DNA of 9,192 nt, from assembly GCA_002491195.1 (NCBI GenBank), contig DKVL01000061.1, positions 1 to 9,192 of the forward strand, read 5' to 3'. Shown piece after piece: positions 1 through 7,010 of this stretch. Numbering within the stretch: position 1 is the first letter of the stretch; each line of letters starts with the position of its first letter. The notes under the pieces are model-generated. The model was not told the DNA's origin. It worked only from the letters and a program-made list of their open reading frames with translations, and made no database searches. A program made the position numbers and the translations under genes. Source of the DNA: Lachnospiraceae bacterium UBA7179 (GTDB lineage Bacteria > Bacillota > Clostridia > Lachnospirales > Lachnospiraceae).

Positions 1-56
1 CTAAGTCCTGTGTGAACAGTAACGCCCATTCTTTAAACTATAACCCGTGATCTCGA

Positions 57-90
57 TTGAATACGATATTCATCTATGATATGATATAAT
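57..90 (+). promoter_or_regulatory. Probable sigma-A promoter for the 156-2888 gene set
   Basis: TTGAAT at 57-62 is followed after exactly 17 bases by TATGAT at 80-85. A perfect TATAAT overlaps it at 85-90 but would need a 22-base spacer, so the first pairing is preferred. Transcription would start around 92-97, leaving a leader of about 60 bases before the ATG at 156. The rest of 1-155 shows no gene or structured RNA that I can support. Confidence 0.5.
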
Positions 91-155
91 AAATTATATC
101 TCGCTGCGCTTATGACAAAATAACAAAATTTCGAATCAAAAAAGGAGGCGTTTTC

Positions 156-704
156 ATGCTCACAATCGAAGAAATAATCACCGATCCATCAGAGATCAAC
201 GAAACGAAACTTGTTAAGATCTCTGACAAACTATGGGAATTTGGCAGCCTGGAGGCCATCAAAGAAAAAGCCAGTCCTGACCTTTTTTATCTCCATATCG
301 GTATGAACATGATCGGAAATTGGAAAGCGGACGGCTGGTGGTATATCCTATGCGAACAGGCTGACTTAGTACCTTACATCCCCACAACACTGGAGATGCT
401 AAACCTGCCTGAACTAAAAACCGCTTTTGAAAATGTCATTGCGCTCTTTCCGGAATTTACTGTTTTCCAGTCTAACGACAGCACTTATTGCGATATCGTC
501 AATTTCCTGCAGAACACTCGATTTAAAGTGCAGGATGAGAGATTAAACAGCATTGCACCGGAAAAACGAAAAGAAATGGTCGCACAAGTCCGTCAAAAGC
601 TGAATCGATTGGAGGATATGACGGAGCCGTTGTTTGGAGAAGGTTCCGCGTGCAATGGCTGGAAACCGATCCTGGATTTCATTTCTAGCCGGTTGGAACA
701 TTAG
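156..704 (+). CDS. Hypothetical cytoplasmic protein, 182 aa, first gene of a three-gene set
   Basis: I do not recognise this protein with confidence. The start is well supported: AAAGGAGG at 141-148 lies 7 bases before the ATG. There is no signal peptide or membrane segment, and the composition suggests a mostly helical soluble protein. Visible landmarks are an aromatic stretch NWKADGWWYI (residues 54-63), an alternating helical middle (LEMLNLPELKTAFENVIALF), a FKVQDERLNSI segment near residue 123 and a conserved-looking GWKPILDFI close to the C-terminus. The general pattern faintly recalls DMP19/DUF4375-type proteins, but the NGGF signature typical of those is absent, so this is only a guess. 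It is followed after 34 bases by the next gene, which has its own strong ribosome binding site, so the two are probably cotranscribed. Confidence 0.75.
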   Translation: MLTIEEIITDPSEINETKLVKISDKLWEFGSLEAIKEKASPDLFYLHIGMNMIGNWKADGWWYILCEQADLVPYIPTTLEMLNLPELKTAFENVIALFPEFTVFQSNDSTYCDIVNFLQNTRFKVQDERLNSIAPEKRKEMVAQVRQKLNRLEDMTEPLFGEGSACNGWKPILDFISSRLEH

Positions 705-738
705 TTCTGAACTTTTTATAAATAGGAGGATATCATAT

Positions 739-1992
739 ATGAGCGTAGGATTTTATGTTATGGGAACTGTGGGAAAAATAGATACCTTCACCCGAACCGC
801 CAAACGTGTTTCCAAAAACATGGACTATGAAATTTCTGTATATGAGGAGAGTATGTGTGTCACCCTCTGTCCACTGGGAGACCTGGTGTTTACCTGGGCG
901 AAGGATACCGAAAATCCCGCACAATGGCGGGTGGAGATGGACTGCACGACTTCCCAGGCTGGCGCAGGATTCCACAAAGCGGCAATCGAGTTTATCGAAG
1001 AACTTGGAATACAGAATATGGTGGTGGATGATGAGACAGACTATTTTGCGCACCGGGATTTTGACCGCATGAACAAAGAACATTTTTATCCATGGCTGCG
1101 CAGCCTGCTCCAGATCTGCCATGACCAGGCAGAAAAAAATGGCACTGGCCAGATGCTGCTTTGCTGGGATTTGGATTCCTATCACCCTGAGGACGTAGAC
1201 AAGACAGTGGCTGCTCCTCTGGGACGTTATACCTGGAAATACCTGATCGACATATTGGAGCATCAGCAAGTCGAGGCGCTTGCGGACCGATTCTTTCTGT
1301 GGGGCAGGGAAGAAAAAGACGCCCTGTTTTATCGAAACAGAGCACTCTATACTTTGTGGGTACAGTGCTATTTCAGGCCCTCTTCCCGCAGCAAACAGGA
1401 TCGGGAGATCAACGGATCGATTCTTGCGGATTTGGAGATGGCTTATCAGTTAGATTCCGAACTTCCTCTTCCGTATGAGACCTACAAGGAAGTATGCAAG
1501 CTGCACCGCAGGAAACCGACAATACCGAAAACAGTTTCCCTGCTTTCCTATGAATTTCCGATAGGCTACCGCAGACAGCCGGTGATAGAGTCCTTTGGTC
1601 CCCTGCGCCTGACACTGCCGGGATCTTATCGGTATGAGTGGGAAGATAACGGAAACGGAGGGGGCACAAACCTCTGGTGCGATGAGACCATAAACAGCCC
1701 TGTGTGGAGAGTGAGCGGCTTCCAGTGCAGGCAGGGGGACGCTGCATTTTCGGAACGCTTTGGAAAAGGACTCCATGATCTGACGGAACACGAAATTCCC
1801 AATGGACGTATTCGCTATGGCTGGGAACAGATCAGGGAAGCAGATAGCCTCTTTTGGGTTGTGCAGGCTGAAGCGATCACCGGAACGTGGTCTTATCTGA
1901 TTACAGTTGCCTATGATAAGCCAGAGGAGCGAACGGGAATTGAGGAACTCCTGGAACGGATAACCGCTGTTTGCCGCAGACGCCCGGACTAG
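739..1992 (+). CDS. Hypothetical protein, 417 aa, two-part architecture
   Basis: I do not recognise the family. I place the start at the ATG at 739 because AGGAGG at 724-729 sits 9 bases upstream. An in-frame ATG at 634 would add 35 residues overlapping the upstream gene and has no good ribosome binding site. The protein has no signal peptide or membrane helix. It appears to have an N-terminal alpha/beta part (residues 1-130), a charged, aromatic helical middle (about 150-260, with CWDLDSYHPEDVDK at 142-155) and a C-terminal beta-rich part from about 285 to 411 starting FGPLRLTLPGSYRYEW. That last part alternates short strands and turns with a glycine-rich loop (NGNGGG, 304-309) and resembles small secreted or immunity-type beta domains only in general texture. 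It lies between a soluble hypothetical and a lipoprotein on the same strand. Confidence 0.75.
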   Translation: MSVGFYVMGTVGKIDTFTRTAKRVSKNMDYEISVYEESMCVTLCPLGDLVFTWAKDTENPAQWRVEMDCTTSQAGAGFHKAAIEFIEELGIQNMVVDDETDYFAHRDFDRMNKEHFYPWLRSLLQICHDQAEKNGTGQMLLCWDLDSYHPEDVDKTVAAPLGRYTWKYLIDILEHQQVEALADRFFLWGREEKDALFYRNRALYTLWVQCYFRPSSRSKQDREINGSILADLEMAYQLDSELPLPYETYKEVCKLHRRKPTIPKTVSLLSYEFPIGYRRQPVIESFGPLRLTLPGSYRYEWEDNGNGGGTNLWCDETINSPVWRVSGFQCRQGDAAFSERFGKGLHDLTEHEIPNGRIRYGWEQIREADSLFWVVQAEAITGTWSYLITVAYDKPEERTGIEELLERITAVCRRRPD

Positions 1993-2051
1993 AGACAAAC
2001 TATGACAAAAACCGAAGGATAAAATTGGCATATTACCAGGAGGAACATATC

Positions 2052-2888
2052 ATGAAGATCAGAAAAATTAGCATGGTAACTATCTGTATACTAACCATAC
2101 TTATGTGCGGATGTTCAGTGACAGAACCAGAATATTTTGGTTCTGTCACCGAAACCATAGAACGCAATTGGACAAACGACGAATTTGCCTGGTGGCCAAT
2201 GAATGTTCTTATAAAAGAGCAGTGCCTGATGCTGGACGGCGGCGGGCACGAGGAGAACGGCGTTTTTATTTATTATGTCCGCGAGGATGATGCGTCTTAT
2301 CAGTTCGATCTGTCAGAACAGCTTACAGCGCATGGGCAGCAGGACTGGCAGAACGCAGGTGCATTCCGAAGGCTGGAGGATAACACAACTTTTTTGTGCT
2401 GGTATGACTTTGACATCGATCATACGAGAATGCCAGATCTGGCCATCGTCGAATTTCCTACGGAACACCCGGAAAATTATACTGCGCAGTTTTATGTACT
2501 TGGATCGGAAGATTCGTTTAGCGTATCTGCGCCTTCTTGTTGTTACTGCCTGGGAGATCTGATCTATGTGATGTGGCATGATAATCAGGGGAAAGACAGA
2601 CTGTGTGCGATTCAACAGGACAAGGGACAGATTGAAGATCGAAGCGAAGAAACTACACTCTTAGAGCAATATGCCAGTGAAAAAACTTCCGCGTCTTGTG
2701 TCGGACAGTACTGTGTTTTATCTGAAAACGGCCGCGTGACAATATATGGTGCAGATATCCGGGAAGCCAACGATATGCCTCCTGTTTCACTCGCATTGAT
2801 CGCAGTAGAAGAAGGAAAAATACTTGCAGGAATGTATTATGACCTGACGCAGGATGAAATGCCAAAAGCAGTACTGGAACAATTTTAA
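2052..2888 (+). CDS. Predicted lipoprotein of unknown function, 278 aa
   Basis: The ATG at 2052 is chosen because AGGAGG at 2038-2043 lies 8 bases upstream and translation from it gives a textbook export signal: MKIRK, then a hydrophobic stretch, then MCGC, with Cys21 as the probable lipidated residue. A longer in-frame start at 1971 would bury the signal and overlap the previous gene. The mature part is acidic and rich in Trp and Tyr, with repeated short hydrophobic beta-strand-like segments (for example DLAIVEF, DLIYVMW, LALIAVEE) that could be blades of a propeller-like fold. It also holds a cysteine cluster SCCYC at 162-166, unusual for an exported protein in this kind of organism. It would sit on the outer face of the membrane. 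It is last in the three-gene set and starts 59 bases after the previous stop. I recognise no family. Confidence 0.75.
   Translation: MKIRKISMVTICILTILMCGCSVTEPEYFGSVTETIERNWTNDEFAWWPMNVLIKEQCLMLDGGGHEENGVFIYYVREDDASYQFDLSEQLTAHGQQDWQNAGAFRRLEDNTTFLCWYDFDIDHTRMPDLAIVEFPTEHPENYTAQFYVLGSEDSFSVSAPSCCYCLGDLIYVMWHDNQGKDRLCAIQQDKGQIEDRSEETTLLEQYASEKTSASCVGQYCVLSENGRVTIYGADIREANDMPPVSLALIAVEEGKILAGMYYDLTQDEMPKAVLEQF
2118..2149. repeat. Perfect 12-bp inverted repeat inside the lipoprotein gene
   Basis: GTGACAGAACCA at 2118-2129 is exactly mirrored by TGGTTCTGTCAC at 2138-2149, separated by 8 bases (GAATATTT). It covers codons 23-33, directly behind the lipobox cysteine codon. No T-run follows on either side, so it is not an ordinary terminator. 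Confidence 0.85.
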
Positions 2889-2904
2889 GTGCAAAAAATC
2901 AAGA

Positions 2905-2940
2905 AGTGCAAGGCCTGATTTATAATAAAGGCTTTGCACT
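2905..2940. terminator. Hairpin between convergent genes, probable terminator
   Basis: AGTGCAAGGCCT (2905-2916) pairs with AGGCTTTGCACT (2929-2940) over 12 bp with one G-U wobble and a 12-base loop. It starts 17 bases after the lipoprotein stop. On the minus strand it is followed by TCTTGATTTTTT, so it fits best as the ddh-side terminator. On the plus strand the tail (CATTGATTCG) is poor in T. It may serve both directions. I see no gene in the rest of the 2889-3065 spacer. Confidence 0.55.
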
Positions 2941-3065
2941 CATTGATTCGTGGTTCATTATTTCATTGTACTTGTTACTTAATTACCATCCTCCAACATT
3001 GACTGTGGAAGAATGTAAAGCTTTTACTTTTTAATTGGTTTTCTCCTGCCCCACTGCATAAAATA

Positions 3066-4052
3066 TCACAGCATCAAAGCCCGCAGCTCTTCCGCGCTCT
3101 TTGCGCTCAGATACGCTGGCGCAATGTCAAAGACGGTCTTGCACCCGCTCTGCCCCTCTTTGGAAAGGCGGTGCGCCGCCCTCGCGTATGCAATGAGCAC
3201 GCTCGCTGTAAATTCCGGGTTGGAATCCAGCTTTAAGCTGTACTCGATCAAATGTTTATTCTCTTTCTCCCAGCCTGTCACGCCGCTGCGCAGCACGAAA
3301 CCGCCATGCGGAATGCCGCTGTGGTTTGCGAGCAGCTCCTCCTCGCTGATGAAGTGCACTGTCGTGTCATAGTCCGCAAAATAGTTGGGCATGGTCTTGA
3401 TCTCCTCCTCGACCTTTGCCGCGTCAGCGCCCTCCTCCAGCACCACAAAGCACTCTCGCGTATGCTTCTGCCTTGTCGTGAGCTCTGGATTGCTGCCAGA
3501 GCGCGCTGCCTCCAGCGCAGACTCGACCGGGATCGTGTACTGTTTTGCATTCTTGACGCCTTTGATCCGGCGAATCGCATCAGAGTGTCCCTGGCTGACG
3601 CCTTTTCCCCAGAATGTATAGTCCTTTCCCTCTGGCAGGATCGCATTTGCATACAGACGGTTCAGCGAGAACATTCCCGGATCCCAGCCAACAGAAATGA
3701 TTCCGATGTGCCCGGTTTCCTTTGCCGCTGCATCCACATTCGCAAAGTGCACCGGAATCTTCGCATGCGTGTCAAAGCTGTCAATCACATTAAAATACTT
3801 CACATACTCTGGCGTCTGCACTGGCAGATCTGTGGCACTGCCGCCGCATATGATCATCACGTCGATCTTGTCCTTCCAATCTGCCACATCCGCTATATTG
3901 CAGACTTTTGCGGTATCTGTCAGGATCGAAACGGTGTCTGGATCTCTGCGCGTGAAGACTGCGGCAAGCTCCATGTCGTCATTCTGCCTGACCGCGCACT
4001 CCACGCCGCGCCCCAGATTGCCATATCCTAATATTCCTATTCGTGTACTCAT
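3066..4052 (-). CDS. ddh: meso-Diaminopimelate D-dehydrogenase
   Basis: This enzyme (EC 1.4.1.16) makes meso-2,6-diaminopimelate in one step from tetrahydrodipicolinate, ammonia and NADPH, supplying lysine and peptidoglycan. The 328 residues match the family length of about 320-330. An N-terminal Rossmann fold is marked by GILGYGNLGRG (residues 6-16), followed by CGGSATD (69-75), the substrate-side GWDPGMFSLNR (122-132) and WGKGVSQGHSDAIRRI (148-163). Together these are diagnostic of Ddh. AAGGAGG lies 9 bases before the ATG, inside the end of the upstream HAD gene, whose stop overlaps this start as ATGA (4049-4052), so translational coupling is likely. No frameshift or missing motif is seen. 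A 259-aa open frame on the opposite strand is a shadow of this GC-rich gene. Confidence 0.95.
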   Translation of the reverse strand: MSTRIGILGYGNLGRGVECAVRQNDDMELAAVFTRRDPDTVSILTDTAKVCNIADVADWKDKIDVMIICGGSATDLPVQTPEYVKYFNVIDSFDTHAKIPVHFANVDAAAKETGHIGIISVGWDPGMFSLNRLYANAILPEGKDYTFWGKGVSQGHSDAIRRIKGVKNAKQYTIPVESALEAARSGSNPELTTRQKHTRECFVVLEEGADAAKVEEEIKTMPNYFADYDTTVHFISEEELLANHSGIPHGGFVLRSGVTGWEKENKHLIEYSLKLDSNPEFTASVLIAYARAAHRLSKEGQSGCKTVFDIAPAYLSAKSAEELRALML

Positions 4053-4741
4053 TTCCGTTTTCCTCCTTCAACCGAATTAACAGTTTCCATAAGTTCTGGC
4101 AGTTTCGCAAACGCTTCCAGCCGATAGTCTGGCGCCTTGGCCTCGCCAAACCCGTATTCTGCGTAGATAAACGGGATACCCGCCACTCTCGCCGACTCCT
4201 CGTCGCCCGCGGTATCCCCCACATACACAGCCCTTGTCACGCCGTTGCGCTCCATGATCAGCTTGTTGTTCTCACCCTTCGGAAGCAGATTGTTTCCCCA
4301 GCACTCGATGTCATCAAAGCATTTCGCAAGCTTATGCGCCTTGATAAAGCTCTCGATATAACCCTGCTGACAATTGCTCACCACGAAAAGTTTGTAGTTC
4401 CTTTTCAGCTCCAGCAGCGTCTCCTCAAGCCTGGGATACAGGATACCGCCATGTTCTGACAGATAGGCATTCTCGACCGCACAGCACTCGTCCATCAACG
4501 CCTGCTGCTGTTCTGCTGTCGTCCCTGGAAATAATTTCGCTGCAATGTCTGTCATGGGAAGCCCGAGGCAGCCTTCCAGCTCCTCAAAGGAAATCGGCTC
4601 CTTTCTGTATTCAGAATGGTTTGCCACCACCTGATTCCATGTCTGATGGATTCCGTCAAGCGCATTCCACATCGTTCCATCCAGATCAAAGATGATCGCT
4701 TCTATTCTATTATCTTTATTTCTATCATCTTTATTTTCCAT
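4049..4741 (-). CDS. HAD-superfamily phosphatase (phosphoglycolate phosphatase-like)
   Basis: This is a haloacid dehalogenase superfamily hydrolase of subfamily I with an inserted helical cap, 230 residues. Motif I is DLDGT at 19-23 (nucleophile Asp19, acid/base Asp21), motif II is Ser122 in VVSNC, motif III is a lysine at 155 or 160, and motif IV is GDTAGDEESA at 175-184 with Asp176 and Asp180. Members dephosphorylate small phosphorylated metabolites such as phosphoglycolate or sugar phosphates. The substrate here cannot be read from the sequence. The start at 4741 is preferred because GAGGAG ends 4 bases upstream. In-frame alternatives are an ATG at 4753 and a TTG at 4765, which would lengthen it by 4 or 8 residues. 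It lies downstream of metG and overlaps the ddh start by 4 bases, suggesting coordinated expression with ddh. The N-terminus contains a short tandem repeat. Confidence 0.9.
   Translation of the reverse strand: MENKDDRNKDNRIEAIIFDLDGTMWNALDGIHQTWNQVVANHSEYRKEPISFEELEGCLGLPMTDIAAKLFPGTTAEQQQALMDECCAVENAYLSEHGGILYPRLEETLLELKRNYKLFVVSNCQQGYIESFIKAHKLAKCFDDIECWGNNLLPKGENNKLIMERNGVTRAVYVGDTAGDEESARVAGIPFIYAEYGFGEAKAPDYRLEAFAKLPELMETVNSVEGGKRK
4706..4735 (-). repeat. Tandem 15-bp repeat in the HAD gene N-terminus
   Basis: Two adjacent 15-base units (4706-4720 and 4721-4735) differ at one base. Read on the minus strand they encode NKDDR then NKDNR (residues 3-12), just before the first beta strand of the HAD domain. 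This is an in-frame duplication in a disposable N-terminal tail. Confidence 0.8.
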
Positions 4742-4764
4742 ATCACTCCTCATTTCTATACGCA

Positions 4765-4787
4765 AATTGATGCCCCCGGCATTAATT
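4765..4787 (-). other. Second hairpin in the metG-HAD spacer
   Basis: On the minus strand AATTAATGCC, a GGG loop and GGCATCAATT form a 10-position stem with one A-C mismatch. It follows the larger hairpin by 4 bases and ends just before the possible upstream starts of the HAD gene. No T-run follows, so it is not a standard intrinsic terminator. Its place near the ribosome binding site suggests an effect on translation or on transcript processing, which is inference. Confidence 0.55.
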
Positions 4788-4791
4788 CGCC

Positions 4792-4851
4792 CAGTGGAAC
4801 TTAGTGATTCTTAGTCAGTGTCCTTTACTGACTTAGAATCCCTTTCCACTG
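4792..4851 (-). other. Long imperfect hairpin directly behind the metG stop codon
   Basis: The outer arms CAGTGGAA (4792-4799) and TTCCACTG (4844-4851) pair perfectly over 8 bp. The inner arms at 4806-4819 and 4827-4840 pair over 14 positions with one mismatch and close a 7-base loop (4820-4826). An asymmetric internal loop of 6 and 3 bases separates the two parts. The structure begins 3 bases after the metG TAA. No T-run follows in the direction of transcription, so it could be a partial terminator, an mRNA-stabilising 3' end or a processing site between metG and the HAD gene. Confidence 0.7.
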
Positions 4852-4854
4852 TGT

Positions 4855-6837
4855 TTACATGATCTCCGCCCCTGACGGCATCGCTTTCTCCGGCGTCATC
4901 AGCGCAAGGTTTCCGTCCGCATCCTCCGCACACAACAGCATACCTTCTGATAATACGCCTGCAAGCTTTGCCGGTTTCAGATTCACAAGCACCATCACCT
5001 TCTTGCCCACCATCTCCTCCGGGCTGTAAAACGCTTTGATGCCGGATACGATCTGCTTCACCTGCGAGCCGATCTTTACCTGGCTGCACAGCAGTTTCTT
5101 TGATTTTGGTACTGCCTCGCAGGAAAGGATCTCTCCCACCTGAAACTGCATCTTCGCAAAATCCTCGTATGTGATCTCTGCTTTCGGCTCGATATCGATT
5201 CCATTTGTGACACCTGCGTCATTTTCCGTTTTCTGATCCGCACCGGACTCTGCTGCCTGCCGCTCCGCAAGCGCTGCCACTTTGGCGTCAACCTCCTTCG
5301 CATCAAGACGAGCAAAAAGGATTTCCGGTGTGTCTGTCACCTTTGTTCCCGACGCGTAGACACCAAACGTCTTTGTCGATTCAAAATCGCGGACATCGCT
5401 GTTTAACTGCTTCATGATCCTCTGCGCAGTCTCCGGCATAAACGGCTCAAGCAGTCCGGCGCCAATCGAAATGCCTTCTACGAGATTGTACAGCACCGTC
5501 GCAAGCCTGTCCTTTTTGGTCTCGTCTTTTGCAAGCACCCATGGCTCCGTCTCGTCGATATATTTGTTGCAGCGCTTGAACAGGTTAAAGATTTCTGTCA
5601 GCGCATCGGCAACGCGAAGTTCCGCCATCTTGGCCTCAACCTTGTCATACGTACCTGTGACAACTGCCTTCAGATCCTCATCGACTGCCTGTGCTGCCTT
5701 TTTATCTTCCACCACACCGCTAAAGTATTTATTGCTCATGGAAATCGTTCTGTTTACCAGATTTCCAAGGGTATTTGCAAGGTCGGAATTCAGACGCTCG
5801 ACCATCAGATCCCATGTGATCGATCCGTCATTTTCAAATGGCATCTCGTGCAGCACAAAATACCGCACTGCGTCCACGCCAAACAGCTCTACCAAGTCAT
5901 CCGCGTACATGATATTTCCCTTTGACTTGCTCATCTTGTCATTGTTCTGCAGCAGCCATGGATGTCCAAATACCTGATGTGGGAGCTCCTCTCCGAGCGC
6001 CATCAGGAAGATCGGCCAGTAAATCGTATGGAAACGGATAATGTCTTTTCCGATCAGATGCAGGTCTGCCGGCCACAGTTTGTGATACTGCTCTGTGCTG
6101 TTTCCGTCCGCGTCATAGCCGATGCCCGTGATATAGTTTGTGAGCGCATCGAGCCACACATAAACGACATGTTTGTCGTCAAAATCAACCGGTATTCCCC
6201 ACTTGAACGAAGTGCGCGACACACACAGATCCTGTAATCCCGGGAGCAGGAAATTGTTCATCATCTCGTTTTTGCGCGACACGGGCTGGATAAACTCCGG
6301 ATGCTTGTTGATATGGTCGATCAGTCTGTCCGCGTACTTGCTCATCTTAAAGAAATACGCCTCCTCCTTCGCCGGTTTTACCTCGCGCCCGCAGTCCGGG
6401 CACTTTCCATCCTTGAGCTGCGACTCTGTCCAGAAAGACTCGCAGGGTGTGCAGTACATTCCCTCATATGCGCCTTTGTAAATATCACCCTGATCATACA
6501 GGCGCTTGAATATTTTCTGCACCTGCCGCTCATGATAATCGTCCGTTGTGCGGATAAATTTGTCATAAGAAATATTGAGCAGGTCGCAAAGTCCCCTGAT
6601 GATTCCCGCTACATTGTCCACAAATTCCTTGGGCGTCACACCTGCGTCCGCTGCCTTTAACTCAATCTTCTGACCATGCTCGTCCGTGCCTGTCTGGAAA
6701 AAGACGTCATAGCCGTCTTTCCGCTTATAGCGCGCGATGCTGTCCGCCAGCACGATCTCATAATTATTTCCAATATGCGGCTTGCCGGAAGTGTACGCAA
6801 TTGCCGTTGTGATATAATATTTTCCTTTCTTCTGCAT
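4855..6837 (-). CDS. metG: Methionyl-tRNA synthetase
   Basis: MetG (EC 6.1.1.10) charges tRNA-Met with methionine using ATP in the cytoplasm and is essential. The 660-residue protein has a class I catalytic core with the HIGH-type signature at 21-24, read here as HIGN, and KMSKS at 301-305. A zinc-knuckle insertion has Cys129, Cys132, Cys146 and Cys149 (CTPC and CPDC). An anticodon-binding helical domain spans about residues 350-490. After a low-complexity acidic linker (about 515-550) comes a C-terminal tRNA-binding domain of the EMAP-II/Trbp111 type (about 555-660, with FQVGEILSCEAVPKSKKLL), which also mediates dimerisation in homologues. The start is the ATG at 6837, with AAAGG about 12 bases upstream. 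A nearer upstream ATG is out of frame. It is the first gene of the metG-HAD-ddh block. Confidence 0.97.
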   Translation of the reverse strand: MQKKGKYYITTAIAYTSGKPHIGNNYEIVLADSIARYKRKDGYDVFFQTGTDEHGQKIELKAADAGVTPKEFVDNVAGIIRGLCDLLNISYDKFIRTTDDYHERQVQKIFKRLYDQGDIYKGAYEGMYCTPCESFWTESQLKDGKCPDCGREVKPAKEEAYFFKMSKYADRLIDHINKHPEFIQPVSRKNEMMNNFLLPGLQDLCVSRTSFKWGIPVDFDDKHVVYVWLDALTNYITGIGYDADGNSTEQYHKLWPADLHLIGKDIIRFHTIYWPIFLMALGEELPHQVFGHPWLLQNNDKMSKSKGNIMYADDLVELFGVDAVRYFVLHEMPFENDGSITWDLMVERLNSDLANTLGNLVNRTISMSNKYFSGVVEDKKAAQAVDEDLKAVVTGTYDKVEAKMAELRVADALTEIFNLFKRCNKYIDETEPWVLAKDETKKDRLATVLYNLVEGISIGAGLLEPFMPETAQRIMKQLNSDVRDFESTKTFGVYASGTKVTDTPEILFARLDAKEVDAKVAALAERQAAESGADQKTENDAGVTNGIDIEPKAEITYEDFAKMQFQVGEILSCEAVPKSKKLLCSQVKIGSQVKQIVSGIKAFYSPEEMVGKKVMVLVNLKPAKLAGVLSEGMLLCAEDADGNLALMTPEKAMPSGAEIM

Positions 6838-6858
6838 TGATTGCCATCGCCTTTCTTT

Positions 6859-6887
6859 ATTATAATCATAATTATAGGAAAACCCAA
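6859..6887 (-). promoter_or_regulatory. Possible AT-rich promoter for metG
   Basis: On the minus strand TTGGGT (6882-6887), a 17-base spacer and a perfect TATAAT (6859-6864) can be read. A second TATAAT lies at 6871-6876 without a good -35 box. The first would start transcription almost inside the ribosome binding site, so the exact promoter is uncertain. The 173-base spacer shows no T-box or S-box riboswitch that I can recognise. Confidence 0.3.
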
Positions 6888-6987
6888 TTATCTATAATTT
6901 ACCATAATCAAAAGACTTTGTAAATGAAAATGCGATCGATAATTCTGCAGCAGGATTTGTGCGAAACCTCACGCATATCCAACCCTT

Positions 6988-7010
6988 CGGACAACAGGCG
7001 CCGTTTTCCG
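6988..7010 (-). terminator. Small hairpin behind the 158-aa gene, weak terminator candidate
   Basis: CGGACAAC (6988-6995) and GTTTTCCG (7003-7010) pair over 8 positions with one mismatch around a 7-base AGGCGCC loop. It directly abuts the stop codon at 7011. No T-run follows on the minus strand, so termination here is uncertain. Confidence 0.3.

Noticed and set aside
634..738. Longer start for the 417-aa protein at the ATG at 634
   Set aside because: It overlaps the upstream gene and lacks a good ribosome binding site, while the ATG at 739 has AGGAGG at ideal spacing.
1450..2031. 193-aa minus-strand open frame opposite the 417-aa gene
   Set aside because: It has no ribosome binding site or recognisable domain. 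The + strand gene has the better start and sits in a clear co-directional set.
3015..3032. GTAAA-GCT-TTTAC followed by TTTTT as a + strand terminator
   Set aside because: A 5-bp AT-rich stem with a 3-base loop is too weak. The hairpin at 2905-2940 is a better candidate.
3015..3053. Eleven-codon minus-strand frame (MQWGRRKPIKK) downstream of ddh
   Set aside because: It is too short, has no ribosome binding site, and no known family supports it.
3252..4031. 259-aa open frame on the + strand opposite ddh
   Set aside because: It is antisense to an unmistakable ddh, has no ribosome binding site or recognisable domain, and its composition is that expected of a shadow frame.
5414..5977. 187-aa open frame on the + strand opposite metG
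   Set aside because: It lies inside metG, whose motifs are all intact on the other strand. The Ser-rich translation is typical of antisense reading.
6838..7010. T-box or SAM riboswitch, or a gene remnant, upstream of metG
   Set aside because: The spacer is short for a T-box, no specifier or antiterminator-like pairing was seen, and the short frames in it have no start signals.
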